The translations under genes were made by a program, and so were the position numbers. Below, piece by piece: positions 36,832 through 47,639 of a stretch of 64,000 nt of DNA. This stretch comes from Adiantum capillus-veneris. Lineage: Eukaryota; Streptophyta; Polypodiopsida; Polypodiales; Pteridaceae. Position 1 is the stretch's first letter; the number at the start of each line of letters is the position of its first letter. The notes under the pieces are model-generated. The model saw only the letters and a program-made list of their open reading frames with translations. It had not been told where the DNA came from and did no database searches. The stretch spans positions 75,651,169 through 75,715,168 of the forward strand of contig CM043958.1 in the NCBI GenBank assembly GCA_014529385.2. Reading direction: 5' to 3'.

Positions 36832-37695
36832 TTGGTCGAAATTGCTAGTGTGACATCGCCAATACCACCGGTCGCACCCGCTTATGCGATTACACGGTCC
36901 ATGTTTCAAGGGCCAGGCCATATCCTCGAAGAGAGAGATACCGCGTCAGTTATCCAAGCAAAGAAAAAGAAGACACGAAGGAAGAGGTCGCAGAATACGG
37001 GAAATTCAAAGCCAAGTTCCAAAACAAACATAGGAACAGGAGATGACCCCGTGTATATGAATGACCTCAAGGATGATTCCTATTCAATCGAGACAATGGA
37101 GACTAGAACCAATACCACAAAGGGAAAGACCGACAAAGAAAACCGTAACATGGAACCAAATGAAAACCGAATAAGAGAAAACCATAAAGAGCCTCTGAAA
37201 ACACCACAAGTGATTCCAAATCCAATCCAAGACCCCCAAGATAAACCGCGGGGGCAAAAAGGGAAGAATCGTAAAAAGAAGATTGGGATGTACCCAAACC
37301 CAGTAGACGAGATTGAGCAGGTGAAACATCTAAGAGGTTTAGTGGAGGAGACTCAAAGGAAACTAGAACCAGAACCCATGCATGTCAAAATTCATGACAC
37401 AGTGTTTCCCACGCAAGTTCATCCACCCCACATGAACCATAGACCGTTAGCCATATCTAGTATCATCCAAGAAGGAAGTAAGGACGGGACATCAGAAACT
37501 GAGCATACACCTTTCTTATTGGAAAGGATGTTTAACGAAGGAATACCTGATCCCATTGAGGAATATGAGATTCCATCCTCACCAGTTCCTAGTCAAGGAC
37601 CTACACCCTGCAAAACGCCAATGAATGTTGCCAAACTAGTGGACTTCATGTCTTCTGAGGTCCACGATCATAGCAAAACTGTATGGAGATCCTGA
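36832..37695 (+). pseudogene. gypsy-4 basic linker between Gag and protease
   Basis: An open stretch of about 287 codons directly after the Gag stop, in another frame and without its own good ATG. It is very rich in Lys, Arg, Asn, Pro and Glu (KKKKTRRKRS; KGKNRKKKIG). It has no recognised domain and looks like a disordered, RNA-binding-type linker. It ends at TGA 37695, where the next frame (LYGDPELFLALRAFLNGE) takes over, so a frameshift near 37680 is likely. Confidence 0.5.
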
Positions 37696-38647
37696 GTTAT
37701 TCCTTGCTCTTCGAGCATTCCTTAACGGAGAGCTACGAACGGGATTACCACAGTTTGCGAAACCAAATAGGCCTGACTCGATTATGATTGATGAGGAAAA
37801 TCATGTGCAATCACTTGACTTAGATGGACACGAGTCTGTGATCGAGGTACCCATTAACGAATTAGGGCAGTATTTTGAAGGCGACGAGTCTAATGCGACC
37901 CTACCCATCACTACCAAGGGATTAACTATAAAGGGAATTCTTGATGGTGGTGCGGGAGTTAGCATCGTTACAAAAGATTGTTGAGAATCCATGGGAAAAC
38001 CCCGCCTCAGTGTTACTAACATTGTGGTAAAGATGGCAAACGGTACCATAGCCAAACCTATGGGGATGCTCAAGGATCTTAAGATCAAAGTTCTAGGACA
38101 CAAGGTACGACATACGTTCATTGTAATGGATTTCTCTAAACACCTTATGTCATATGAAATGATTTTAGGACGACCATTCATGAGGGAAGCACAAATGGTT
38201 CATGATTGGTCTAAAAATCATGTCTATGTGCAATTCCAAGACTCTGTCCTTAGAGTGGATTTGGTGACTGGTAAGGTACACCCCTTAGGGAGTAAAACCA
38301 TTATTGATCATCGCTCTGACACCACAGTTCACTCGGCCCCACTACAATATTGTTACACTTGTAAGAAGGATACAGACATTGGCCAAGATTCTCCTTATAT
38401 GGATATCCTACCTGGGATGACTGAGTCGGACAATGTGGATTGGGTCCACCTAGCAGCAACCATAGACACTTGGGGAAATAAGGGGACGACCTGGGCAACA
38501 CCTGAGGGGGATGAAATGCCTATACCCTTAAATATGCTACAAGCAATGCATATTGCTTCCGACAAGACTCATCCTAATGTAACGAAGAAAACATACAAGT
38601 GGGTCCCTAAAGCTTCCTTAGTGACCATAGCTAGTGCTAAAAAATAG
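37690..38647 (+). pseudogene. gypsy-4 aspartic protease and downstream segment
   Basis: The active-site strand is KGILDGGAGVSIV (about 37930-37970), D-G-G-A in place of D-T/S-G-A. It is followed in the same frame by a TGA (37982-37984) and by VVKMANGTIAKPMGM, HTFIVMDF and YEMILGRPFM, the second half of the fold. The stop probably replaces a TGG codon. The segment after it (VYVQFQDSVLRVDL onwards) is where RT would begin in a complete element, but no RT motif follows. Confidence 0.75.
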
Positions 38648-39266
38648 AAGCCTTGTAAGAAACGTACCACTCGCTCCAAGAAAAGTAAGAAAATGTTGCG
38701 ATGGATCCCTAAACGACTATTGGAAGCCTAAGGCTACTATCAAGGAAATGATCAAATCTAGGTGCCAAAACGTAGATTGTGCTCTTACCTATCACCTGAC
38801 CCAAGTGAGCCCAATCCCGTAGCTCCAAAACGAATCAATCCCGTAGCTCCAAAACGAATCAATGATCGTGGAAAGGAAAAAATCACAGAATGCTACACAC
38901 CCGCTCCCGAGCTAGTTTGGGTACCAAAGAAAGAACGATTTGTTCCACCTAGTTCAGGAAGGGGGGAGTCCCATGAAGCTTCTAGCTCCTCATGTAATAC
39001 ATCCATAGAGGTAAAAGCTTCTACACAGCCTCCATCTATAGTAGTGGACCTCCATGAAGCTACCAAAGAATCCACACCTCCCAGTGTTCAAGAATCACCT
39101 GATGAACCACTTCAAGTTCGATCCTGGGAGAGTACCTTACCACCCTTGCAACTTGACAAGGCACCTAGGGTAATAGAAAACCACTGGCAAAAATCCTCAC
39201 CTATTACCAACTGGAACAATTGGTTTCAAAGGGTGACAAGCTCATTTCAAACGGTATGATCTACCC
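38648..39266 (+). pseudogene. gypsy-4 C-terminal open stretch, unknown
   Basis: After three stops the frame from 38762 runs 165 codons. It has an 8-residue direct repeat (NPVAPKRI twice), then Ser/Thr/Pro/Glu-rich sequence, ending NNWFQRVTSSFQTV just before a purine tract. No family is recognised. It may be what remains where the polymerase genes were lost, or a sequence acquired in their place. Confidence 0.45.
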
Positions 39267-39280
39267 AAGGAAGGGGGGAG
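39267..39280 (+). other. Internal copy of the gypsy-4 polypurine tract
   Basis: AAGGAAGGGGGGAG is followed by TGTTTG, closely matching the terminal tract (40892-40904, AGGAAGGGGGGCA then TGTTAA). It directly follows the last reading frame, where a polypurine tract would be expected. Confidence 0.7.
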
Positions 39281-40891
39281 TGTTTGTGGACATCCATTAT
39301 TCACTTGCTTCCCTCTCAACCTTTCTCCCTGACCTCTATATCTCCCAATCTTAGGGAATGCACATATAAAGCTTTATACTCACAAAAAAAAAAAAACAAA
39401 AACAAAAAATAAAGAGCAAGAGCAATTAGCAAACGAGTATGCACATTTAAAGTCAAAACATTGACTCAGACCTACACATGTCACATCTGGTACAGTGAAA
39501 CAGAAACCTATGCCATAAAACACCTTTGATCCTCATCACTTGAGTGATGGAGGGTAGGTAAGATTAGTACGATAGGAGTGTTTCTGTTTTAGAGTTGAGT
39601 GATTAGCAAAGTTCTCTTTTCCCACTGATGTGCCTCCTAGAGGTATTGTTGTGTTTCATAGTGTGTACAGGAACGTGTTGCTGTGGTTAGGATTTGGACC
39701 TTCATGGGATCTTTCTCTCGTTCACACTTTAAATCAAGCGCGACCATCAACACAAACAGGTGTTTTATGTCCATTAGCATTGTCCTTATCTTTTTGCATC
39801 CATGTTTGTCTGCTTTGATTGTGATTGGTAGCATAATATTCAGCGCATTGGCTTAGTATCAAACATTTAATTCAATGTAATGTTTTGTCATAATCACTTG
39901 TCTAGGTTTAAAAATCAAGCAGTCCAACTAAGCTAGTTTGACCAAGCTAGGTATTAGAAATCTTCTCTTAATACCATGGGGAATGCCTTCCTAATAAGCA
40001 ATGGTTACTTAGGTTCTTAATCCGATTTAGGCAGCATTGTATGAAATGTACTAGGGCTTTCTAGTGGGCTTAACCCTATCGACCTTTAGCTTAAGTATTA
40101 TAAAGGGAGTTTACTAATGTGATGAGCCTGGGGAGGGTAACAGTGTTATATGACCCCCCAAAGTTACAAAATTAAAATGCTGAAAATGAACAAACAAAAA
40201 ATCAAAGTGCCACAATGTAAAATTTTAAGCTGGAAGAGAAATCCCTGCTTAAATTGGTACTTCACTCACATGTATCGCCTATGGTACTAGAGCCCTAGAG
40301 GTTCCTAGTGTGGGCGCTTTTCCTTGAAAAGCAAAAAACCCAAGGCATACAAAATAAGCACACACATCATAATTGAATCAATGTGAAAAGACTTTGGGGG
40401 GTCAAAGAAAAAGTAATCAGTTAGGCGATGATTTCATGAGAAATTCCTTTTATGGTAGCTTAACTACAAGGTCTTCTAGATATAGCCTCTAGTCAGCACT
40501 CGAACATGAATACTTGGCTCTCGCGATTAAACAACTTAATTGACCACAGATAATTAAGAAGCTTACCCATGGTATTAATATTCGATCTCTAGTGCCTTTC
40601 GACCGTCAAATTAGCGACCCCAGACTTGTTTAATTTTTTACCTTTACATCTGTTTATGCATTTGATTACATTGCAATTTAATGTTCATTGCTGACAAATT
40701 GTTTGAAATTTTTTTACCAATCAATTTGCCTACCTAAAACTGCATATGCTTTTTAAGAGAATGCCATTACTGTGCCAATGTTGTTTGATTTTGCAGTGAC
40801 TGAAGAAGGCTAAGCACATTCATCTCAAATGCTCTTCCACCTCGACGAACGAGCTTCAACTGGATAGCTTCCGAGGACGGAATCTACATCA
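39281..40891 (+). other. gypsy-4 long 3' non-coding segment
   Basis: About 1.6 kb without a supportable frame on either strand, between two near-identical purine tracts. It has a short A-run near 39386. It could be an old 3' untranslated region or captured sequence. Confidence 0.6.
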
Positions 40892-40904
40892 GGAAGGGGG
40901 GCAT
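40892..40904 (+). other. gypsy-4 terminal polypurine tract
   Basis: AGGAAGGGGGGCA abuts the TG start of the 3' LTR. Confidence 0.85.
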
Positions 40905-41200
40905 GTTAACCCTCATGGCACACAGACACCCTATGATCTATAAACGTTGTATTATTTAGAGTCAGGTACCGGGCTTGTCGGACCAATAGGAAAAGGGTAA
41001 GGGTGATCGCCGATGAGAGGCGCACTCTAACTGGGACATTCAAGGGATTAGTTGGTTGGCTAAGCATGGGCGCCCAAGTGTGAATGGGGTGAGCTCATAT
41101 AAAAGCCAACTAAACCTAAAATTCACTCATTCTCTCATTTGTGCAATAGAAGAGTGCTCTTGCTCCATCTCCATCTCCATCTTCTTCTTCTTCACCTCCT

Positions 41201-41263
<63 letters not shown>

Positions 41264-41517
41264 GAGGGAGAGTGTGTGTGCGATCGAGCATTACGAAGGC
41301 ACGACAGCGGCAAAGCGGTTGAGCGCGGCATGACTGCGGCTTCTTCTTCATCGCGGCGAGGAATCCACCACGAAGGCGAGCGTAGAGCGGTGAGTGACAC
41401 ACCCTTTGCTCTCTTGAGCTTGCTAGTTTAGGCTTGTTGTGTGCTTGGAGCCATTTGTGGCTCGCACACGGTGTATTGGCAAGTCCCTTGCTTCGATAGT
41501 GCGGCAAGGAGCGCACA
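40905..41517 (+). repeat. gypsy-4 3' LTR, 613 bp
   Basis: It matches 32506-33097 except for about nine transitions and a longer (GT)n(GA)n tract (41201-41258). It is followed by the cccat duplication. Confidence 0.96.
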
Positions 41518-42149
41518 CCCATAATAATCTCAAAATTCCTGCTTCTAATAGCCATACATTTCCTCTGATGGCTGGACAAGAAAGAAGGCATTTCGCCGCT
41601 GTCGATAAAATGAAACATGTCCTCATACCATGTCCATGGGATGCTATGAATGACCCTTGCCTGTTGCGGAACTGTGATATCCTCTGCAGCTACTCCTGTT
41701 AGAAACAGAGACACATCCAGAAATTCATCAGCTACACCCGTCGGCGGCTCTCCGGAATTTAACTTGGATAGGTAGTCAGCCACCGCATGCTGAGCCTCTG
41801 GCTGATGTATGACCTCAAAGTCAAATTCCTGTAGCAAAAGCACCCATTTGGCCAATCCTCCCGTCAAATTATGTTGCCTTACCAAGTATAAAAGAGCCGA
41901 ATGGTCCACATGGAAGAAAAAACGTCGGCCCAACACATAGTGCCGGAATTTCTTCACTGAATAAATCATCCCTAAACATTCCCTTTCGGTTATGGAATAA
42001 TTTCTTTCTACGGATGATAATCGTCTACTGGCATAATAGACAGGTTGGAACCATCCTTGACTTTGTTCCTGCATCAGCACACTGCCAATAGCTCGATCCG
42101 AAGCATCCACAAACACATGAAAATCCTGACCCCAATTTGGTGCAAGCAT
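41518..42149 (-). pseudogene. gypsy-3 RNase H
   Basis: It reads FHVFVDASDRAIGSVLMQEQ (first Asp), YSITERECLGMIYSVKKFRH (Glu), FFFHVDHSALLYLVRQ (Asp) and the tether EVIHQPEAQHAVADYLSKL. The frame is intact up to the gypsy-4 junction, where the coding sequence stops being that of gypsy-3. The linker resumes at 32505. All catalytic residues are present. Confidence 0.9.
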
Positions 42150-42311
42150 AATCGGAGCTTTGGATAGCTAAAGTTTTAATCTCCGAAAAGCCAAGTCACA
42201 TTCCTGTGTCCATTCAAAATCTATAGCATGAGCTGCCTGAGTAATCGGGATTGCTAAATGCGCGACAAACCGCAAATGCCTCCCATGCCAACGAGCTTGT
42301 CCTAGGAAAAT

Positions 42312-43543
42312 CTAACAATGTTTCTGGTTCCGCGATGGAGGCGCTTCCATAATTGCGGCAATTTTATCCGGATCCACGGAAATACCATCTTCAGAAATTA
42401 TATGCCCCAATAGCCTGCCACTGCGAACAACAAATGCACACTTTAAAGGATTCAAATTGAACTTCACCTCTCTGCATTTCATAAAGCATAACCGTAATTG
42501 CTTCAAATGCTCCAATTGCGCTCCAAAAACACTGAAATCATCCAGAAAAAATCTCATAAAATCTGTCAAATAAGGGCCAAAAATTTGAAACATATCCCTT
42601 TGAAAAGTGGAAGGTGCATTCCGCAATCCAAACCACATCACTGTGCAGGCAAACACACCCCATGCGGTAATAAAAGCTGTTTTTGGTTGATCCCGCAATG
42701 CCATTCGGATTTGATTATATCCACTAAATCCATCCAAAAAAGTATACATCTCATGTCCTGCTAAATCATCCAAAATGGAAGAGGAAAAGGATCTGGAACA
42801 GTAGCTGCATTCAATTTCCGGTAATCCACACAGATTCGGATTTGCTTATTTTTCTTTGGTACTACCACAATTGGAGAAATCCACTCCGGATTATCAATAG
42901 GGGTAATAAAACCCACTTCCAACAGGCGATCAATTTCCATCTTAACTTGCTTTTCCACATTCGGATTCATCCTGTATGAGTGCTGCTTCACTAGTACCGC
43001 ATGCGGTTTCAGATTGATCGTATGCTGATAAAACTTAGGATCCAATCGCTGCATATCCGCATATTCCCATGCGAAAACATCCTTAAACTCTGTCAGTAAC
43101 TTGATCAAATCATCTCTAAAACTGGCCTCCAACTTCTTATTAATGTATATAGGATGCGACTCCGCTTGCTCCCCAAGAAAAACCTTCTCTAATTCATCTT
43201 CTTTAACCCTTGTGATTTTTCTCATTTGCGCCTCAAACGCTCGTTCTTGCTGAATCACGTCCTCCAATGATTCAGGACTTGGAAGCACCTGTTGTTGCTC
43301 CCCTATTCCTGCTGGAGTTACTGAAACCCCCATCAACTCCCCTTTCAGAATCAGAGAAATATTCGCAAGATATAAAGAAAACAAATCCGGATTAGCTTTG
43401 AGAAATTGTTCCTCTTCATCCTCTTCTAATCCTTCCACCATATTGACTGTTTCAGCTATCACCGGCCATGCTTCCTGAACTGGCTGTCTGCATGTTCCCA
43501 ACATCACACGCACTTTTCTTCTACCCTTCTTTACTGTAAGCAT
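42312..43543 (-). pseudogene. gypsy-3 reverse transcriptase
   Basis: The first frame (43543-42761) holds the pre-RT region, an acidic segment, FKDVFAWEYADMQRLDP, VGFITPIDNPEWISPIVVVP and IRICVDYRKLNAATVPDPFP. After a frameshift near 42765, the second has FLDGFSGYNQIRMA, FGLRNAPSTFQRDM and the catalytic FLDD (42537-42548), then LLGHIISEDGISVDP. All aspartates survive. A stop near 42312 precedes the thumb. This is the best preserved polymerase in the window. Confidence 0.9.
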
Positions 43544-43563
43544 ATTTGCTTCCCAATTATGCT

Positions 43564-43881
43564 TTACCCTTGCTTGTCGTAACCAGGGTCCTGATTATGA
43601 TCTTCAATACTCAAGACTACTAAGGAAACAGCAAAGGATAAGCCCACCACATCCAAAACAATGCCCCGAAGTAAACCCACTGGTTGCACTCTTCTTTGAT
43701 CTGCCATGTGGACTACAAAGGGTGCAGGCTCCCAATCACTGAGACCAAAACGCTCACAAGCTGCTTGGGTGATAATGTTTCCTCCCGCTCCACCATCCAA
43801 TAGTACCTTGTCAATGTATGTTCCATGGTATCGAACTGAAAGCTCCGGAATGCGGGTATCCGTGATCCTATTCGTCGTCAA
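43564..43881 (-). pseudogene. gypsy-3 aspartic protease
   Basis: The active-site strand is KVLLDGGAGGNIITQAACER (about 43770-43830), D-G-G-A rather than D-S/T-G-A. VHMADQRRVQPVGLLRGI follows as the flap region. It ends at a TAG near 43564 instead of running into the RT frame, so the polyprotein is broken here. Confidence 0.82.
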
Positions 43882-43950
43882 CGGGGCTGAATCATCCTCC
43901 TCGCTTTCAACTTTCCCAATGGAGACTCCCCTCAGCTCAGTGGTCGTTTG

Positions 43951-46403
43951 TCACAGCAATGCACTATGGAAATTCGGGACCAATTTCAGCAAGGAACCTA
44001 GAGGTACTTGAATTGGTGATGTGAGGACATCTTTCCAAATTGAATTCCAATCCTCCTGTTCTTTAATATCATTCCTATTTCCAGCTTTTCCTTCCTTTAT
44101 TTCCAGGCCCACAGTCGATGGCATAGTCGATGGTCCTGATGTCTTCACTGGTGGGGCGGATTGTGGCAACCAGGACACAGTCTTTTTCCGCACCTCTTCA
44201 TGAGCTGTCCAATCCGGAATCTTCACATCGGGAATTGGAACCACATTTTTACTCGATCGCGTGATTAATGAAACCACTGGATCAGACTCTTCCAGTCCTT
44301 CAATCTGAACCATAGCCACACTAGGCTGTTTCCTTACAACGCGTTCCTGCTTTTTCTGATCGTATTCCATAGCTTCAGTACACTCAGATCGCCAGTGTCC
44401 ATCCCCCAAACAGAAAAGGCATGTCTTGGGGCGATTAGGATCTGGGCCACCTCTTCCGCGACCTCGTCCTCCCCCTTGACCCCATCCTCCTGCTTGACCT
44501 TGCATAGGTGTCTTTGATGTATGAGCATGAGCCATCGCCACAGTAGGCTCTTGTCCCTGCCTTATCTGTGGTTTTTGCCAGGTAGAAGAGTCCCCTCGAC
44601 TCCGATGACCCCGGCCATTAAAATAACACTCCAATGTATTATGAGTATTGGTCGTGCAAATCGCACACCACTTCTGATTCATTGCGCACTCTTGAGAAGC
44701 ATGGCCCGGATTTCGACATTGGGTACACCATAGTTCCTTCAGAATTTTAGCCACCGTAGCTGATTCTGACGATCCGGATTAAACACCTTTCCCGTGACGC
44801 TGGGATTTTTTTCACGGTGTCTCTTCCGATTCTCTCCCTGAATCGCTGTTGCCTGAGTCCGAGGAATCTGATACTGCGGATTTCGACTCCGAACTATCGC
44901 TGCCACTGTCTTGCGACTTGCGATGAGATTTCTTCCTGTCTGTTTTCTTTGAATTCTTTGGAGATTCTGTATCCTCTAAGGCCTCTCCTGCTCTACTACA
45001 GCCCTAGCGATTACATTATCCAGTGGAGTAGTTACCTTATCCACTGTTCCGCGACCTCGTCCTCCCCCTTGACCCCGTCCTCCTGTTTGACCTTGCACAG
45101 GAGTCTCTGATGTATGAGCATGAGCCATCGCCACAGCAGGCTCTTGTCCCTGCCCTATCTGTGGTTGTTGCCAGGTAGAAGATTCCCCTCGACTCCGATG
45201 ACCCTGTCCATTAAAATAACACTCCACTGTATTATGAGTATTGATCGCACACCGCTTCTGATTCATTGCGCACTCTTGAGCAGCATGGCCCGGATTTCGA
45301 CATTGGGTACACCATAGTTCCTTCAGAATTTTAGCCACCGCAGCCGATTCTGACGATCCGGATGAAACACCTTTCCCGTGACGCTGGGATTTTTTTCGCG
45401 GTGTCTCTTCCGATTCTTTCCCCGAATCGCTATTGCCTGAGTCCGAGGAATCTGATACTCCAGATTCCGACTCCGAACTATCACTGCCACTGTCTTGCAA
45501 CTTGCGATGAGATTTCTTCCTGTCTTTTTTCTTTGACTTCTTTGGAGATTTCGTATCCTCTAAGGCCTCTCCTGCTACTACATCCCTAGCGATTACATTG
45601 TCCAGTGGAGTAGTTACCCTATCCGCTGTTGCCATAGCCGTTCTGAGATGCTTGTTGAGCCCCCGCAAAAAATAATCATTCAGCACTTGGGCTGCCGGCC
45701 TTTGTGCCTGAGGTACCCTCTGCAAAAGCATCCAAAATTTTGCAGCGTAATCCTCCACTGGCAATGACTTCTGTCGGAGCGTGCAAAGCTTCTCCAAATG
45801 TTGAGGGACTGTCTTTTCCATTTGAAACCTTCGTAGAAATGCTATGGATCCGTCAGCATACGTCTGGAAACGATCATCAGGGTATTTGGACAACCATTTC
45901 GCAGCTTTCCCCGAGAGTGTAGATTCATACACTGATTGTTGATGGAGAGGAATCACCACCCCAGGATGATTCAATCCATAATCTTTATTGAATTGGCGCA
46001 AATGTGCATCAGGGTCTTCACTCGAAAGACCTCGAAACCGACTATACTTAATCTGAGGATGAGCCATCACCCCTTGCCCAACTGTTCCTCCTCCTCTCGG
46101 AAAAAGCTAACGAGCGCTAGGAGGTGGAGATAGTGGCAGAGATACCTCCGGACTGCTTATCGGAGACGCTGGTGGAGCAACCTATGTGGGTGAGGGTAAA
46201 CATACGACAGGAGGACATGACTGACTGCGCGGAGTACGTCTCGCTCGCCGCAATCGCCTACCACACACCGGGCTTGGTGATGGAGATACAGATTCCAATC
46301 TGCGGGGTGAAGAAAAAACAAATTCATCAGAACCGCCTCTCCTCCGTCGTCTTCCTACAATTGGAACCACAGGGTCATGCGGACCCTGCGACCTAGTGTG
46401 CAT
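43951..46403 (-). pseudogene. gypsy-3 Gag, with an internal tandem duplication
   Basis: The N-terminal frame starts MHTRSQGPHDPVV at 46403. After a frame change, the capsid runs from 46070 (FNKDYGLNHPGVVIPLHQ, ESTLSGKAAKWLSKYPDD, LPVEDYAAKFWMLLQRVPQ), then a Ser/Asp-rich linker and zinc knuckles CTQCRNPGHAAQEC and a damaged second one (RCAINTHNTVEC). A 593-bp tandem copy (44454-45046) repeats linker and knuckles in another frame: CTQCRNPGHASQEC and CAICTTNTHNTLEC are intact, plus CLFCLGDGHWRSEC beyond the duplicated part. It ends in the protease linker. Confidence 0.87.
44454..45640 (-). repeat. 593-bp tandem duplication in gypsy-3 gag
   Basis: 44454-45046 and 45047-45639 align along their whole length, both starting TTCCGCGACCTCGTCCTC on the plus strand. 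Scattered substitutions and small indels separate them. The period is not a multiple of three, so the frame is shifted. Confidence 0.92.
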
Positions 46404-46430
46404 GCATATTCATCGCAGGCTGTCCATCAC

Positions 46431-46445
46431 GCATCGTGGTCGCCA
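46431..46445 (-). other. gypsy-3 primer-binding site
   Basis: The minus strand reads TGGCGACCACGATGC two bases from the 5' LTR, a TGGCGAC-type site similar to those of other plant gypsy elements. Confidence 0.65.
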
Positions 46446-46447
46446 GA

Positions 46448-46843
46448 TGTAATGGCTATTGCCCGCAAAGGAGCAATAGGCATTACGGGAATGATTACCC
46501 GCAACTACATTATATGAACATCAACATATAAAAATAACAAGAGAAGGAAGTACACTGTACACAAGCACAGAACACCTCTTGCTTCATTCATTTGTATTCC
46601 AGACACAGAGTTACAACAGTAGTTGCCATGAATATCATAGAGATTGGTTAAGTTACATCAAAAGACATGTATGCCCCTCCAAATACAACCGCTGCTCCAG
46701 CGCAGATTGGGAATGGTGCCCACACTCCTGTCCCATGATATCTTGTGAAGAACTGCTGCCGCTACGGCCGCTACATACCGCATACCCCTGATCCACAGTG
46801 TCCAGACCTCCGCAAGACCGCATGTGCGGCTAATGCCGTAACA
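46448..46843 (-). repeat. gypsy-3 5' LTR (right copy), 396 bp
   Basis: Plus-strand ends are TGTAATGGCTATTGCC and AATGCCGTAACA, followed by the aattt duplication. Confidence 0.95.
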
Positions 46844-47639
46844 AATTTACAAGACTAAAAATCCTAAACTTTTGTGGATGGATTGATGTCTAGTAGGGTT
46901 TGCTAACTAGACGACAGAAGAAGAAGAGCTCCAAGCACAACTAGACGAACTCCACATCTTTATTGAGGCCCGAGTGCCAGGCGTAACGGTAATCGATCTG
47001 TAGTGGGAGAGTCAACCAACACTCCAAACTCAGTGGATATAATAGGCCGGGTGCCAAGAAGAAGAAGGAGAAGGTCGAAACCATAACCGCAACCTACAAC
47101 CAACCCGCAACAACAAGATCGAGGGAGCTTTGCACAGTAGAGAATCAACACTATTCTACTTCGAGAATCGGGTAACTCAAGTCACCGAAGTAATTATTAC
47201 AGTCAGTTTCCAAGTCACACCTGATGCTACAGCACAGATAACGGAAGCATTTGCTCACGCTCTCACTAGAGAGACTAGGGATCTACTGAATTTGTTTCAG
47301 GAAAGAACACTACCCTCACCCACAATCTTGGACAGTGACTAAGCACCCCTAAGCTTCACATGAATCAGTACAACCTACCTCAAGATAGATCACACATACC
47401 AACACGAGTACGCTCAATCAAGGTAATACTGGACTTGAAGGCTCACTACTAGCACGTCATCGACACCATGCTGGGTGGGGAGCGGTTTTTTGAGGTTCTG
47501 GCATCAGATCAGCCATTTGTCTTACCTTTGGTACAAGGCAATGTACCGTTTGAAGTTTTAATCTATGTCCTAGTATAAGAGGCTATACACGCCTCCTTGT
47601 AAAGGGAAAAAAAAACTTTTTGCAAGGTAAGTAGTGTGT

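Larger units (their letters stand above)
32506..41517 (+). mobile_element. gypsy-4: non-autonomous Gag/protease-only LTR retrotransposon
   Basis: LTRs 32506-33097 and 40905-41517 have TG..CA ends, and the target duplication cccat is exact (32501-32505 and 41518-41522). A TGGCGCC primer site follows the left LTR, and a purine tract precedes the right one. The 7.8 kb interior codes for a two-part Gag with four zinc knuckles, a basic linker and a protease-like segment. No RT, RNase H or integrase motif is seen on either strand. LTRs differ by about nine substitutions by eye, all transitions, so it is the youngest insertion here. It must have used another element's enzymes. Confidence 0.95.
30112..46843 (-). 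mobile_element. gypsy-3: Ty3/gypsy element with nested gypsy-4
   Basis: LTRs 30112-30504 and 46448-46843 have TG..CA ends. The 5 bp outside are aattt on both sides (30107-30111 and 46844-46848), a perfect target duplication. Without gypsy-4 it is about 7.7 kb. The minus-strand order is LTR, primer site, Gag, protease, RT, RNase H, integrase, a 3' frame of unknown function, LTR. The LTRs differ at roughly twenty positions by eye. The gag holds a 593-bp tandem duplication, and integrase is split by gypsy-4. Confidence 0.96.

Noticed and set aside
41127-41517. Extension of the gypsy-3 RNase H frame into the gypsy-4 LTR
   Set aside because: The frame simply runs on into the nested LTR by chance. 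The real protein resumes at 32505.
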